Source: Klebsormidium nitens
Taxonomy: Eukaryota > Streptophyta > Klebsormidiophyceae > Klebsormidiales > Klebsormidiaceae
Assembly (NCBI GenBank): GCA_000708835.1
Contig: DF237455.1
Coordinates: 1 to 64,000, forward strand
Direction of reading: 5' to 3'
DNA length: 64,000 nucleotides
The translations under genes and the position numbers were made by a program. The notes under the pieces are model-generated. The model saw nothing but the letters and a program-made list of their open reading frames with translations. It had not been told where the DNA came from and searched no databases. Within the stretch, counting starts at the first letter, position 1. Each line of letters starts with the position of its first letter. Positions 24,149 through 38,400 of this stretch are shown one piece after another.

Positions 24149-26456
24149 GGATTTTGGTAGCACAGTAAGACGCTTCGCCTGGAGAGTCGATCCATTGAGA
24201 GTCATGCCGGAAAGGGCAAAGGCGGTGAGCTATCGAGGTAGACTACGTTGTTGACCATTTTAAGTTGGCATGAGGTAGAACGGGAATAGTGTTCGCTTTG
24301 CTGAGTTGCTAGACCGAGTTGTGAATATCCGACTTGATGTGTGATCAAGAGAGGACGGTCACGGAGAATCTAAGGTCGAGCCGGCGAGCCTCTTTGGAAA
24401 ATAAGTTATCTTGTCCTTAAATGACCAGCAGCAAGATGTCGGAGCTGAAGTGACAGACGTGGCATACTTATTCTCCGTTGTAACAGATGATGCAAAGAGT
24501 GCGAAGATTTTGGACTTACGAACTTAATTTTCTTCAGCATTCGCATTGTATGGGTTGGCGCTGCTCCGATCAACGCTGTCGCCACGTCTTCGTATTGGAC
24601 CGGTGCAGCGAAATTATATGACAGTCTCGTGCAGCTCCCGTCTTGGATATCCCACAATCCTTGTGCAAGACTCTTCACAAGTCTAAATGGAGTTGAGCCC
24701 GTCACCTGCCATGGATGATGGGACTGCTTGTCGAAAGAAAGTTTCTAGGGCATGCATGGTATTGCAGGGTTCAATTTGGTTCGACACATGGCCGGGTGTC
24801 CGCCATTGTTCCAGACGTTGAGCTAGTCTGGAAAAAAGCATGGCAAATAAGTTGGTCGAGCGGTTGAATGTATACTAACTTTGAGTCAAGCTGTTGCGTG
24901 ATGAGACGGTTGCTTCCGACCTGTCAGAGGCTGAGAAAAAATGTTCAGCCTCCGACGCTAGAGCAGCTCTAGCCTTCTAAGGACGCACGAGACTCGACGG
25001 GACGGAGTACTACCGCATCGCTTTATTGAAAGCTTTCACTAGCTTATTGCATGCAATCGCTTTTCTTACTGAGTTTAGATACACAATAGCACAAGCATGA
25101 AGCTTTTGAATGGGATCGAGCCGGCCTGTGTGCTCACTGCTGAGCGAGGTTGGTACCTAGGTACGGTATTCGAACTAGTAAACTAGGTAATATACTAAGC
25201 GTTCAAGCGTCGAGCCAATTCTCACAAGCTCTGCCGATCCTTATCCGTCGGATTGAGTTTTCCGACGTACTAAGATCCTCTTCGGAACAATGCTAACCGT
25301 GCGATACACAAGTTGGCAAGGTATAGGGGCGCGGCCGCCGGCCAGCGTTTTAGATTCCCTTGCTGTCGTCATCAAGGTCATGTGCCCGCTCATCGGACGG
25401 TTTGCATGCGCGCGTGACGCAAGAGTTACTTCCGTCGTTGATGACGACATCTCCAGCAAAAAGATTCCCTCTGATTCTGTCGACATTTTTACCTCTAACC
25501 AGAGTCCACTCTCTCTTCCGTTCAGCTCATGCAGGCAAGGGAGCTGAGCAGATGCCTTCCACTGGAAAGCATTCAAAGCAGGTGCAGTCGTTCCTCTGGC
25601 GCAGGCAAATGTGCTGGTCAGCATTGTGCATTTAGGGCAGAAAGTAACTTAGCGAGAAGGCCAGCAGATGCTCTGTAAATTCGTCGCCGCAAACCGCAAA
25701 GCTGCTCCGGAGGGAGCTTGCGTGTATACAGCTTGTGACCCGTGATTGATAAGCACCCTGTCAGGCTTTGCGTCTAAGTAAGCCTTCCGCCTTTCAACTC
25801 GCCTTCTGCCTCGTTGCACAGGCTTGTTGCCAGCTCTTGTGCCGGAGAGTTGCTTATATCATCAAGTGTATCTCTAGCATTGGTGTTGCACAGCTTCCAA
25901 GGTGCTTCTCAGAAAAGAAATTGCCCTCTCAGTTGGGCCCTAAGCTCGTATCATGTTTTTGCTCAAACGAATCTGACAGTGGTTCGATTAGAATTGGAGA
26001 GCGTGGTGGTGGAAAAAGGAAAGTGACTTCTCATATGACCGCGGGCCATGTCAGCGAAGTGTGAATAGTATCCAGGGGCGTCCTGTGCAACTCACCAGAA
26101 CAACAAAAGTCTTTGACTCTGCACAACAAATTTTGCAAGTGGTGTGAAGTCCCACTGCTCCCATGTGGTTCTTGCTCTAAGCGCCTCACTCAGAGTTGCT
26201 TCCTGAGTCTTTGGTCCTTATTACCGGGCTGAATGGTTTTTGGATTCCACAAACAATACTATAGACAATCTGGGGTAACAAGAGTGCAGACACTTCGAAC
26301 ACAGCTGCTCAGCAACTTGGACACTGGCATAAGGGATTAGGAGCTGGCCATTCAACACTGGACATCAGCATTACTTGGTTTAGGCCCTGGGTCAGAATAG
26401 CAACCAGCACATAAAAATCAACCTAGGCCCAGCTTGCGCCTCTGGTTCCTCTCAGC
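24149..26456. other. Intergenic between F2KP and SOS1; nothing recognised
   Basis: Contains the F2KP 3' flank and the SOS1 5' flank, which are transcribed in the same direction. ORFs of up to 127 aa (25241-25624, minus) show no known motif and no exon chain. Confidence 0.55.
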
Positions 26457-29400
26457 ATGGATTCAGCAGAGACGGTCGTCAGCGAGACCTCCAAACCGGA
26501 GGTCGCCATCCTCTTTTTTGGGGTGGCGCTCATTCTTGGGGCGCTGTGCAAACAGGTGTTTGCGCGCACGCCGGTTCCGTACACCGTTGCTCTGCTGATG
26601 ATCGGCATTATATTGGGAGCCCTTGGTGAGCAGCCATTTACAGCTTCTTACATCTCCTCTTCATGGGAGGCGTAACTCTGTCACGTTGGCATATATTTGA
26701 GGGGCGGGCTCAAAGCATAGGCCTTTCTGGGATTGGTTCATGCTGGGAATCTGTCAGAACTGCATCCAAGCAGAATGCACTCTGGATTTCTGGGCTTGAT
26801 TGGCTTTCCTGCAAGGTGCAGAGATTGCAAGAAGGTGCCAATGAAAAGACAAATGCAATGGCCCATACTTTTCAGCTAAGAGTAGGAGGATTTCATTTCG
26901 ACTTGCCAATCATTTCGGTTCAGTGCTTTCGCTGTTGCTTTTTGTCTGCTGAAAAATGCTAAGATGATGTCACCAACCTGACTGCCTACCGTAAATTTTG
27001 GTGGCTCAAACAAAGAAAGGCATGTCCTTGCCTTGCATGAGAAGGGAAAATCCAACTCTTGAAGGTTAGTGACGACTGTGGGGTTTCTGAAACAAACATC
27101 TGAAAGGTGACACGTCAAGGAAAGGGGCACTTTGCCTGTCGCTTTGCAGGGATCAGTTTTGAAAAGAAAATTCCTGATGAAGCCCACATGACATAGGATG
27201 CTGAAAGACTCCTGCGTTGCATGCTGTATTCTGAAAATCAACCTGGTTTCCTAGAAACTCAAACCCAGTTCTGTGTTATGGCGCAGATCAAAAGCTACAC
27301 AACGGCCTGCGCACGCTGGGAGAGAGTATCCAGATATGTAAGTCGTAAGGTTGATGACCTGCCATGAAGCTTTGCATTGCTTTTCTCGTAATTGGTTCTG
27401 CGCATGGCCGGCAATGATCTGCGCATTTCATTGATGGGATGCCTCCCACATATGCTCCACATGTATTGGAAAATGAAGTTGCCATAGACACTCGGGCCCC
27501 TCCCCAAAAGCTGCTGCAGTGTTTCTAGGCTTGTTTCCAATCCTTTGCACTGTTTTTCCTTACATTTAGGCCCAGTCTCATTACGTTGACACAACTCTCC
27601 TGTGACCTACAATTTTTGTCGCCTTACTGCCACCACTCTCCTGTCTCATCTCATCAACTCTCGAAGAAATGATTCCTACTTACTCAAAAGCTATAGAAGG
27701 CCAAGGGAAGCGCGCTTAATTGCCAACGTTGTCTCGGCCCTTTCATCCATTCTCCATTTCAAGAAGCGCGTCGCTGCTTGAATAGTTTTCTCATTGGTCT
27801 ACCCGCGTTCTTGTGCAGGGGCCAATATCGAGCCTGGTCTGATCCTGTTCATCTTTCTTCCGGCGCTCCTCTTTGAGAGCTCAATGTCTATGGAGATTCA
27901 TCAAGTCAGGGTGAGCAAAAGTCGGCATCAAGGAGGGTGCAAGGATTGGCTAAAGCAGACAAAGTAGGCTAGATGGAGGTTGTGGACTGTCGAACAAAAA
28001 GAGGGGGCCAAGTCGAGTCAAGGCTTGCAGAGTGCCACAGAATTTCTCCAAATAAAAGCAAGCTTGAAATTGCTCAGTAGCGGGAGGAGTCTGGAGTAAT
28101 TTGAGGGCTCCACCGGTTGCTGTGCGGAGATCTGGTATACGCGCCAGTTTTGCAAAGCTAGGTGATCTGCAGAAAGGACCTCGTAGCGGGTAGCTGGCAG
28201 GAGGTCTTTCACTAACCTCACCCTCCAATGTGACCACGGATCTCAACCGCCTGGATGCCTTTCATGTCTTGTCGTACCTTGAGTTGCAAAAACAGCAAAA
28301 CTTAAGTGCGAATCTAGTTGCTTCCTCTGAATTTTCACATTAGCAATCTCCAAACCATCTGCAGCTATCAAGCTTTGTAACTTTGAGAATGTAAGTCGAA
28401 CTTTACGTGACTGATCTTGTAAGCACCCTTTCGAATCATGACGCGATGTGCACGGCTGCAGAAATGCCTGTTGCAAATGTCGCTGCTCGCCGGACCCGGG
28501 GTGCTTGTCAACACCGTCCTCTTGGGGGCTGCTCTCAAGGTGAGGACCCCTCGAGGCTCATAGAGTAGTCAACGAGGCGGCTGAATTTGACATTGACCTT
28601 TCTCTCAGGATGGGTATGCTCATAGTCTTTTGGACCCAATCCTTCCCCAGAATGCTCTCACTTGAGGTCTTGCTGGTTTATGCCTCAACAAATAATCTCT
28701 CTATCTCTCTATCTCTAGCCAGGCTGTTTCCGAAACCGTCAACATCTATCTTTACCGCCGCAAAGAGAGACTTTTTGGTCCAGGAAAGCTTCCATCGTAT
28801 TTGTTTGATCTACTTTTGCCCTTATTTTCAACCCAACCATCCCTGTTTTGCAGTAGATTTTTCCCTACTCGTGGCACTTGAGCCTGTCTCAACAACTGTG
28901 AACTTTACAGCTGTTGTAAGTGTTTTGGGTTATTTGGCAGTTGAACCAACCAACAAATCTTTAGCAGTACGCTTTTCCCCTACTCGTGGAGCTGGAGCCT
29001 GTCCCTCTCACATACAAAAGTAACCGTTAGTTCCATCGAGATTTGGTCGACTTTGATCTTCCGGTTTGACTAACCAACAAACGTTTTGCAGTACGCGTTT
29101 CCCTACTCGTGGAGCTGGAGCCTGTCCCTCACCCTGGGCGGCCTTCTGAGCGCCACCGATCCGGTGGCTGTGGTTGCTCTCCTAAAAGAACTAGGCGCGA
29201 GCAAGAAACTTAATACCATCATCGAGGGAGAGTCGCTCATGAACGACGGGTGGGTCGCATATCCGAGTGTCACATATACAGCTTCTGCCGACCATCCTGC
29301 CAGCTTTAATGTCGATTAGATTAGACTAATTTCAGTCAGCAGCAGACTGACTAACTTGCACTGACTTTCCCACGGGAATTGGCAGGATGGTCGGGAGAAG

Positions 29401-32400
29401 CTGCACCTGATCTCCGCGTGTTTGATGTTCGATCAGTCAGGAGAAGGTATGTGTCAAGAAGAGTTGAAAACGAAAAAAGGCTTCCATCCAAAGGCGGCTT
29501 GAGTTGCACCACGAGCGAATTTGTTTGGGATCCTGAGCGGTTTGCGTTTCCCAAGCTCGCAGCTTTTGGGTGGGTAGCGGAATTCCATATCTTTTCTGCG
29601 GACATCTAGACCATTCTCGTGTTGGAATCTTGAGTAAGGATGGCGAACGCTCTGAATGGTCGTGCTTATGGTGCTTGAACATAGTCTGTCACCTTCTTTT
29701 GCATCTTTGTGTTTGAAGCTCTTCTTTATCTGGTTATATATGGAAACTTTATGAAAGTCTTGTGCAGAACCGGCATTGTCGTCTTCCGCCTCTTCTACCG
29801 GATCGTCTTTGGCAGCAAGTTCAACTTTCTGAACACGATCGTCTACTTCCTGCGGGTCTCTTTTGGCGGGTAAGGGGACAACGCTCATGTATGTTTGTCC
29901 CGCATGCTGTTGCGAAGTAATACGATTTCCCAGGAGCCAAAAGCCTTGGATTGCGCACGACTTTTGCAACGACACGCTTTCATGAACTATTGATTAGCTC
30001 TCGCTAGATTCCCTTGTATCACTCTCTTGATTGTCTTCTTTCGATGCCTTCCGAACCCTCTACTGTGGCGGTTCCTGTTCCGCGAGTAAGTGATGAGAAG
30101 CACCAAACGTCGCTGGGAAGCAGCATCTCGATTTCGTATGCGTTCCATCACATTCAAGCACTTTGAATTCCATGATTTGCTTTATAGACTTGTCTGAAAA
30201 GTATCCTTGAAGGTTTACGCACCCAATCAGGATTACCGCCCGTGTCGAACAAATGTCGTCTAACGACACGCTCTTCTTCGAATCTCTTTTGAAAATGAAT
30301 GCCAATCTGAGTCTGAAATCTGCATCAAAGAGCGGTTCTTTCTAATCGTATCACAATTGATGCCTTTGAAAACTACAAAACTCTTGTCCTGCAGGGTAGC
30401 GATGGGCATTGGGTTCGGCCTGGCCGCCATTTTCTGGCTGGGGTTCGTTTTCAACGACACGCTCATCGAGATCACGATCACCCTCTCGGCGGCTTACATG
30501 GTCTACTTCGTCGTGAGTGTCTCATCGCTTTTGCTGAATCAGAAAAGAAATGCTCCTGTGGCAGTACGTTTCCAAATGATGAAACATAGACTACCTCAAA
30601 AGTGTCCAAGTAAGAACGAAGGAAACTCTGTCCTGACCGCACTCGGGGGCTTGAGCCCTGCAACATGTGAAAACACAAACTGTTTAGTCTCTCGCCAGCA
30701 ACAATTCCTAGCCCCGACCTGGTGTTAGTGAGCCGAATTATCGGCCACAATGTCTCTTCTGATCATTCTGTGCTCGTCCTCGCACTTCATCCGGCAGAGC
30801 AGTGTCCTTCCGAAGCCTTGCAACAAGCTTGTGAATCGCCCAAAGCAGCATCAAAGAAGCGTCGTCTGAGAGTACGTTACAAACGGCTGCGACAGTGCTG
30901 ACCCAAGTTTAGACCTCGTGACGTCAGCGCATCTGCTTATTCCTCGTACGTTTCTCTGCGTACAGTCCGAAGAGAAGGCGGCCGTGTCTGGCGTCATTGG
31001 CGTCATGTTTCTCGGAGTGTGAGTACCTTCTTCTTTTCGACTTTACAGAACCCAGTCCCTGGATTATCGCTGTCATGCAATCAGACCGTTTGGTAGCACC
31101 ACGATCTACAATGGCGCGGGAGAGACTGCAAAGTCCCTCCCCTTATTCTATTGCGTCTTGCAGTTGATAAGTACATCAGTTGAACGTAGCACGAGACCTG
31201 TTTTCGTCTTCATTGGTGCCACGGACTGGGTGGAATTTGTAGGAAACGCTTATAGGTTGCACCCTAAAGCCCCTTCTCAGGAAGACACCAATTGCAACGT
31301 CTTCGCGTGGAGCTTCGTCATGCGTGATAACGAACGTCTGCTAACGAATCGCAGATCTGACGCCTTTTGAGACAGGCCTGTACAGTCTTCTTTGCAACAG
31401 ACTGAATCAAACCACGACGTCTGGTCGAGCTGAAGGGATCTTCTTTGTCGTCCTTGGCAGCTTCTTCGCCGCTTTTGGCAACACGGCGTTCACGGGGGAG
31501 AACAAGAAGAGCCTGCACTACTTCTGGGAGATGGTCGGCTACATGGCCAACACTCTCATCTTCATTCTGGCGTAGGTCGCGCTAACAAAAACACATTTCA
31601 ATGAACATCGCTTTTCCGGTTCTTCTTGGTTCTGGCGTAGGTCGCGCAGCTTAGAAGCAAAACTCAACGAACACCGCTTTTCCGGTTCTTCTTGGAAGCT
31701 TGCCCTTCAGGAAGTTGTTCGTGCTTCTTGCACCAACTAGACATGGGACACAGTTTGTTCGCTCAATAATGGAGCCTGGAAGGGCCTGAAACTGTGTGGT
31801 TGGACAGTGTTGGTTCAGTCTTCAAGAAGGAGCGGCGCTTGCCCTGAAACCCTAACTTCCTGTCAGCTGCTCTAGATCCAGCCACTCTGTGCCTCCTCTC
31901 TAGTTTGCAAAGAACTAAAGGCTGAGGAGTGCGCAAAGGACTGAAGAGGGACGTGCTTGCTTCGTCCTCGAGTTGGACCATATCTAAGCGAGCCGGATAT
32001 ACAAATGTCGGTATCCATTTCTCTTTCATCGCTTGGTTTACTTTAAGCGCCTTCGATCACTTTCCTACTTAGCTCTCTTTTTCAATCCACTCCTTCCAAG
32101 ATCTTCTGACCAGCAACAATGCGCCGGCGTGCGCGCGTGCAGCGGCGTCATCATTGCTGAGGTCATCCTGCGCAATACGGGGAGCATCGACGCGCGCGAC
32201 TGGGCGTACCTGCTCGTGCTGTACGTCTTCGTCCAATTAGCCCGGGTTGTCGTCGTCGGGTTATCCTACCCGCTCCTCAAGTACCTGGGTTACGGGATCG
32301 ACTGGAAAGAGGTTTGCACCCAGTTTCGTCTATCACCGAGGATTCAGCAGTCTTTTCGGGGTCCGTACATTCAATAGGACGTTCACGTGCAGTCAGAGCG

Positions 32401-35400
32401 GGGTCAAGGAGGATCAGTATATTTTGGGACCGGGGTTGGGGACACTATTGGAACGGATGACGTGGCGAGGTTTAGTCACGAAACCCTGGGCTAGGCTCCC
32501 TCTGGGCAAACAAAGAGCGGAAAGAGCCCGGTCATGTCGTCCCTTTCAACAGCGTCCCCAACCCCGGTCCCAAAACTACTGATTCCCCTTGACCCCGCTC
32601 AGTCAGCACCCTGTTCAGTTTAACTGATTGAATGGGAAAATGTTCGAGCGCTCCGAATCAGATTGACGAATCTCGGAAATTGGTCACTACCGTGAACTAA
32701 GTGGCCGTGAGATAACGACCACCGAGAAAGGAAGCCTGTAAACTACGGGACGGCCTTCAGTATTGAGATTGATTGCAGTTTGCTCAGTTCGGGTTATCAG
32801 ATGGTTAAGAAGTGCCACGTGGCGGTATGCGTGCTCGAAAAGCCAATCGTTTTGGGTCCAGCGGTTGCTCTACGCCCGATACGACCTGTCCTACTTGTCG
32901 TCACCGGCCATTCGGCCAATAAAAGTAGCTGACGTGTGCCATGTCGGCCGAGTGGACCACTCATCGTCCGGTACAAACCTTGCCACCGCTATGCTTTAAG
33001 CCTCTTACTGTACTATGTTAGCGCTCGCGCATTCTCCCGGTGCCTTTCAATTTGTATAAGAGTCTGCGTCCATTCTGACCGAACTTGTACGACGTAACGA
33101 AAAGTCTCTGATCGCCGATGCGAAAACTGTGCAGGCAACGGTGATGACGTGGGCAGGATTACGTGGCGCCGTGGCGCTTACTCTTGCTTTGACTGTGGAG
33201 GTAAGCCCCGACACATGTTGTGAAAACATCCTATACTCGAAAATATTGGGTTTCGCGACCACTTTGCGGTTGGTTTCGACTTGCGAAGTTTCATGAGGGA
33301 TGAATGCTTCCTTCCTTCGTTGAGGACCAACTATTAAACTGTAAGTCGTGAGACGCAAGTGCATTCCCGGGTCCATTTCAGGAGAACCTTTTTTCATGGT
33401 CCTCCCTCTCCGCTGTGCACTGTTTATAAATGCGGAATGACTTATTGCGGAAGCATTCCGCCGGAACCAGGCATCCTTCTGCTTTCAATGAAGACAACAC
33501 GGACTGCAAACCTTCGTCGTTGGTTCTAACAAGCTCTTTCGCGGGCTACTTCAGAGAGACCAGGAATCTCACATCGACGCAAACGGAGTCGACCACTCCG
33601 TCTCGCCGAAGAACCGCGCCAGAGTGAGTGCTTCCAGCACTTTCCGGATGCTTACCATACTCCTGAAGCCTGCTTTTCAGCTGCAGGGTTCTCTTGCAAA
33701 GTTTACGGTTTCCTGTAGCTTCTTGCAAATAATCAAGGCGTCCACTGTTAAGACCGCGAAGAGTGAGGGGTTGGGGTATTCCGCCGGTTCGTTCAGGACG
33801 GACCACGGTGACCTGAACGCATGCTTTGATCGTGCAGTTTATGTACAAAAGCGGTTCAATCATCCTGTTCTCGCGGATTCGACAGCTGTCACAAATCAGC
33901 TGTTTTCGCGACGTCTAGATTGTAATCTGCTGATGCAGAGGGAGTCACTTCACCTCGTTTTGCGGATGCTAACCTGTAATAATGGGTGCAGTTTGTGTTC
34001 CTGACCGGCGGAGTGGTTTTCTTAACCCTGGTCGTCAACGGCAGCACGACCAAGCGGCTGCTCAGCTTCCTGGGCATGGATCGTCTGTCCGAATCCAAGG
34101 TGGGGTCAATGCCGTCCGCTCCGTCCGGAATCGCGCAGACGAATCGCGACCTGCAGAAAAAATTGAACGGTGCACAAGAAGTAGAAGGAGCCAAGAAGAG
34201 TCGCACATGATCATGATTAAGAAACGAGCGATCGTTGAGAAATAAGCGAAGTCGAGGGGAATCGTGGAGATTGAAGGAAGGCTGAGGGGAAAGGCGACCA
34301 CCAATCTTATGAACGGAAGACAGCAGGAGCGCCAAGAGAAAGAAGGAGACTGGTGGGTAAAACGAGCTGACATGTGACCATCAATCAAACAGATCAGAGG
34401 GAGAAAAGTGCCAAGAGAACACCCAATCATACAAGAAAGCATTTTTGGTGCAGATGCGCATCCTGGAGTGCGCGCAGGAGGAGATGCGCGGCCGCGCGCT
34501 GCAGGCGTACGTGGAGGTGGGCGAGGACGACGAGGAGCTGGGCCCCGCGCACTGGCCGTCCGTCCAAAAGTTCGTCGCGTACCTTAGGTGAGACAAGTCA
34601 TATCGTCGCGAAACAGGGCCTCTCACTTCGTCCGGGTGTCCTGTCTAACTTGAAACGCCTCTTTCCTCTTGAACAACTGTGCTTCGAAAAGAGCGACAAG
34701 ATTCACCCGAGGGGCTGGGCCCCGCGCATTGGACGTCCGTCCAACAGTACTTCAAATCGGCACACCGCTGGCGAACAGGGTTTGGAGTGTTTTAGCAGGC
34801 AGAATCCGCCTCTTTCATCGTCAGTGGCTAGATTTGGGAGAAACGGTGAAGGTGGAGCAAAAGCTGGTTCCGCCCAGTGGCCCACCGCCCAAAACTTCGT
34901 CGCGTACCTCAGGGTTTTGGGGTTTCAGGGGTTTAGGGTTCTAGGGTTTTGAGGTTTGAGGGTTTAAGTGAGAATCGGCACCTCGCAGCCGAACAGGGCC
35001 TCCAATCTGGCAATCAAGAGCTTTGGCCTGAGGCAACGCCACGGATTGTTTTACTAAGCAGGCGGCAATCAGAAACGAGGAACTGGCTCCAGCGCACTGG
35101 CCCTACTTGTAGGCTCTAATGAGCCAGACCGCCGCCGAACAGGCTTTTCTTCTAATCCCGGTTTGTTGTTGGTCGCTCACCTTTGACGTTCGCCTGTTCA
35201 AGCGACTGGGCTTCCAAAAGAGCGACAACGGTATCAAAGGATTTGGGTTCCAGGCACTGCTCGGGCCCCTTAACCACGTCCCCAAGATGTTTTCGACAGT
35301 ATTCGATAGATCCCGTAAAGGCGGGGAGTATGGTACAACGTCGATTTCCGTAATGTTCGCACATAGTGAATCGCAGACTGGCCGTGCAACATCTTGGGTG

Positions 35401-38400
35401 CGAATTCAAGCTGCCCGAGCTGGCCGTCCGTCCAAATCTCTGTAACTACTTCCACTGGATTCTGCAGCCCACCGCCGAACAGGGCCTCTCTTTTCGCGGG
35501 AACTCTGCTTGACAAAGCCGTTATTCTTCTGTTTCGACAAGGCTGGTGTCGCTTGTTCGGAATCCACAGGTAGTACCACAAGAATCGCACTCTCTTGATA
35601 CAAGATAAACTGCGTTAACGCGGCCTCGTTGCATCGATCTTCAGGAAGGGAGAAACAGCGGGGACGACCGATCCGTTCGGCGCGACAATCAGCGACGAAA
35701 CGAACGAGATGTATGCCATGCGGATGAGAGACGCGCGCGTCCGTTTCCTGCGAGGTACGCACAAACCCCCACAACTTTCATATATTTCGTACGAGCTCGC
35801 GCGCCTTGCGATTGAGGTGAGGTCCTTTGCAAAACACAGAAAGAGCGGCTGGTGGTCGAAGCCAGGTTGAAAATGGCATGCGACAGCGGTCTATTTTCTT
35901 GGGCCTGAGGAGGCACCACATGCTGGACGAGTAGGGTGAAAGCCCCAGCAATAAGGTTCCTACGCCTTGTCTGCTCTCGTGGGGCCATGAACTCTTCCGC
36001 CCACTTCCTAAAATGTAGTTTGAGCTGTTAATACGTCCGAGCTTATGCGAAGTCTGGCTCCGCCTCATTGGATAGCTCTTGGCTCCGAACCCAAGAGCTC
36101 CAAACCTGCACAAAAGAGTATCGGGTGCAATGGCGTAAGTTAGAACTAATCGACAAGCATGACGCTTTCTGCCGCCGACCCACCGTAACTCCCATGCTTA
36201 ACCCCCCGGTCCCCCGGGCGTGTCTTGCAAGTATTAGTTCCGTTTATTGAATGAATTTTGCTCGGCGTATTAGGATCTTCTACACAGGAACTAATCTCAA
36301 AAGCCGAGACTCCTTGGAGCAAATAAGAAGCTTTCGAAACGTTGCAGGGGTGCAAGCCGCGTATTGGGACCTGCTCGACCAGGACCGTCTTTCTCAAGTC
36401 GAGACCCGCATCCTCATCGAGTCCGTCGACTGCGGTCTCGACGACGAAGACGCTCTCGGCGATTGGGACGAGCTCCGCCCGTATGTACGCGTCCCCCCTT
36501 GGCTGCGCTTCCTGCAGTCGATCCGCCGCAATAACCCGTACGTTAACGCGCTCGTCAATCGGCTGGTTGTTTGCAGTTTGGAGCGCGCGTGCGCGCTCGC
36601 GGCGGGGTACCTGCGCGCGCACCACACGGCCAGGTGGGGGCTCTATGTCTCAGTCATTGCTTTTCTTTGCTGGTATAGGAGTCACTTACCATTTTTGGAC
36701 ACAAGGGCCCCGTTTGAAAAACATGCGAGGTGCCGGGAGTTATCAATGACTACTCATTTGTCAATGCTTTTACAATCACTTCATCTTGCAGGTTTTACAG
36801 AAATCTCATCGTTCGAAAGATTGCTAAACGGGTGGGTTTACTTGGGGGTTTAGGGTGAGTACGATGCAAGGCAAATAACGTTGACGGTTCAGGTTCGGGT
36901 GTTCGGTGAGGAGCTTTACTCCAAATGCTTGTTATTTCAGAATGGAAAATGGTATCCAAGCTCTTGTTTTGGCCCTCTTCTGCAGGAACCAGCTGCAAGA
37001 GTTTTTGCGCGACGACTCGTTAACGAACGCGGTCATCAAGGAGAGCCTGCGGGACGAGAAAGAAGCGCGCGCGTTCCTGGAGGAGGTCGCGCAGACCTTC
37101 CCCCAGGTGCTGACGTCAGTCAAGACGCGCCAGGTGGCATTCCACGTGCTCGGTGACGTAAGCACCACCCTCATCACAGCTGTCCTTATCTTTGGCTTGC
37201 AGATGGAACTTTTGGGAAGAGCGTACATCTCAATACGCTTTCGAAAGCGAATCGCTTCGTTGTGTGAACCGCACGTTTGGAAGGAACTTTAAAAAGTTGA
37301 AAGTGTTCAAAGTACGCAAGAGCGAACCTTAGAAGGGCATCTGTTGCAAAAGGACAATTTCTGGGGACTGCAGTGCAAGCTGTGATAATCAGAGTTTCGG
37401 TCCAGCCGAGAATGAAGGGTCAACCAGTGGATGAGGGTCGAGAGCATCCCAGGCAAGTCTTGATCGTGGATCTCTCAGAACATCCTTTTGTGATCACCTC
37501 CACAGAGTAGGCGCGCAATCAGCCCAGCAGCGGGTGTCTCAATGTCAAGACCTGATAAAGTCAACAAGTTTTCCCCAGCTCCAATCCTACATTGGACCAT
37601 TTGACACCAAACGAAATTCGAAACGCCGGAATTCGAAAGCTTTGGATCGACAATATAATAGCCCCTATTCGTTGACTCCAAACCCTGATCCCCAAAGTCC
37701 TTCTCTCCAGCTCCAATCCCACATCGAGGCCCTGGACCATTCAGTGTCATCAACATTAAGGAAATCTGAACCTCTAAGCCTTGCAACGCAGCAGAGCCTA
37801 AATTCTCAGGTCCTAGGTCCCTGAATCCCCAAACCCCTTGAGCCCTAAGCCTCTAGTGGAGGCCCTAAACTCTTCAAATTACTCTCGCCCAGCTTCAAAC
37901 CTTCATCGAGGCCTTGATCGTTCCGGCCGGATCAACGCCAAGGAAACCCTAAATGTCTACGACATTGATTTCTTGAATTCTTCAAACTTATGAAGCCCTC
38001 AAAATTTCTTCCCCAGCTCCAATCCTACATCGAGGCTTTGGACCATTCCGGTCTCATCGACACCAAGGAGATCGGGCATCTGCACGACACCGTCCGGCTC
38101 GACCTCAAGAAGCTCAAGCGCGCGCCGCTCCTTATCCGCCCAAAGCAGTCGATGGGTCTCCTGCGGAACACCCCCCTGGGGAGCCACGTGCCCGTGCAGT
38201 TTGAAAACATGGTCCGGCGGGACGGGAAGGAGCGGACGTTCCTGAAAGGCGCGCCGATCTATCGGGAGGGGTCCGCGACACCGGTCGGGGGGGGGGAAGT
38301 GCACATCGTCGGAAAGCGGGCTGGCTAAGGTGAGCTTTCAGGGTTTGAGAGCGGGTTAAAGATCAGGGTTACGGGGTTTCAAAGATTCAAAAAGTACGCC

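Noticed and set aside
25241-25624. 127-aa minus-strand ORF between F2KP and SOS1
   Set aside because: No recognisable domain and no neighbouring exons in phase.
28690-28720. CTCTATCTCT simple repeat
   Set aside because: Ordinary low-complexity intron sequence.
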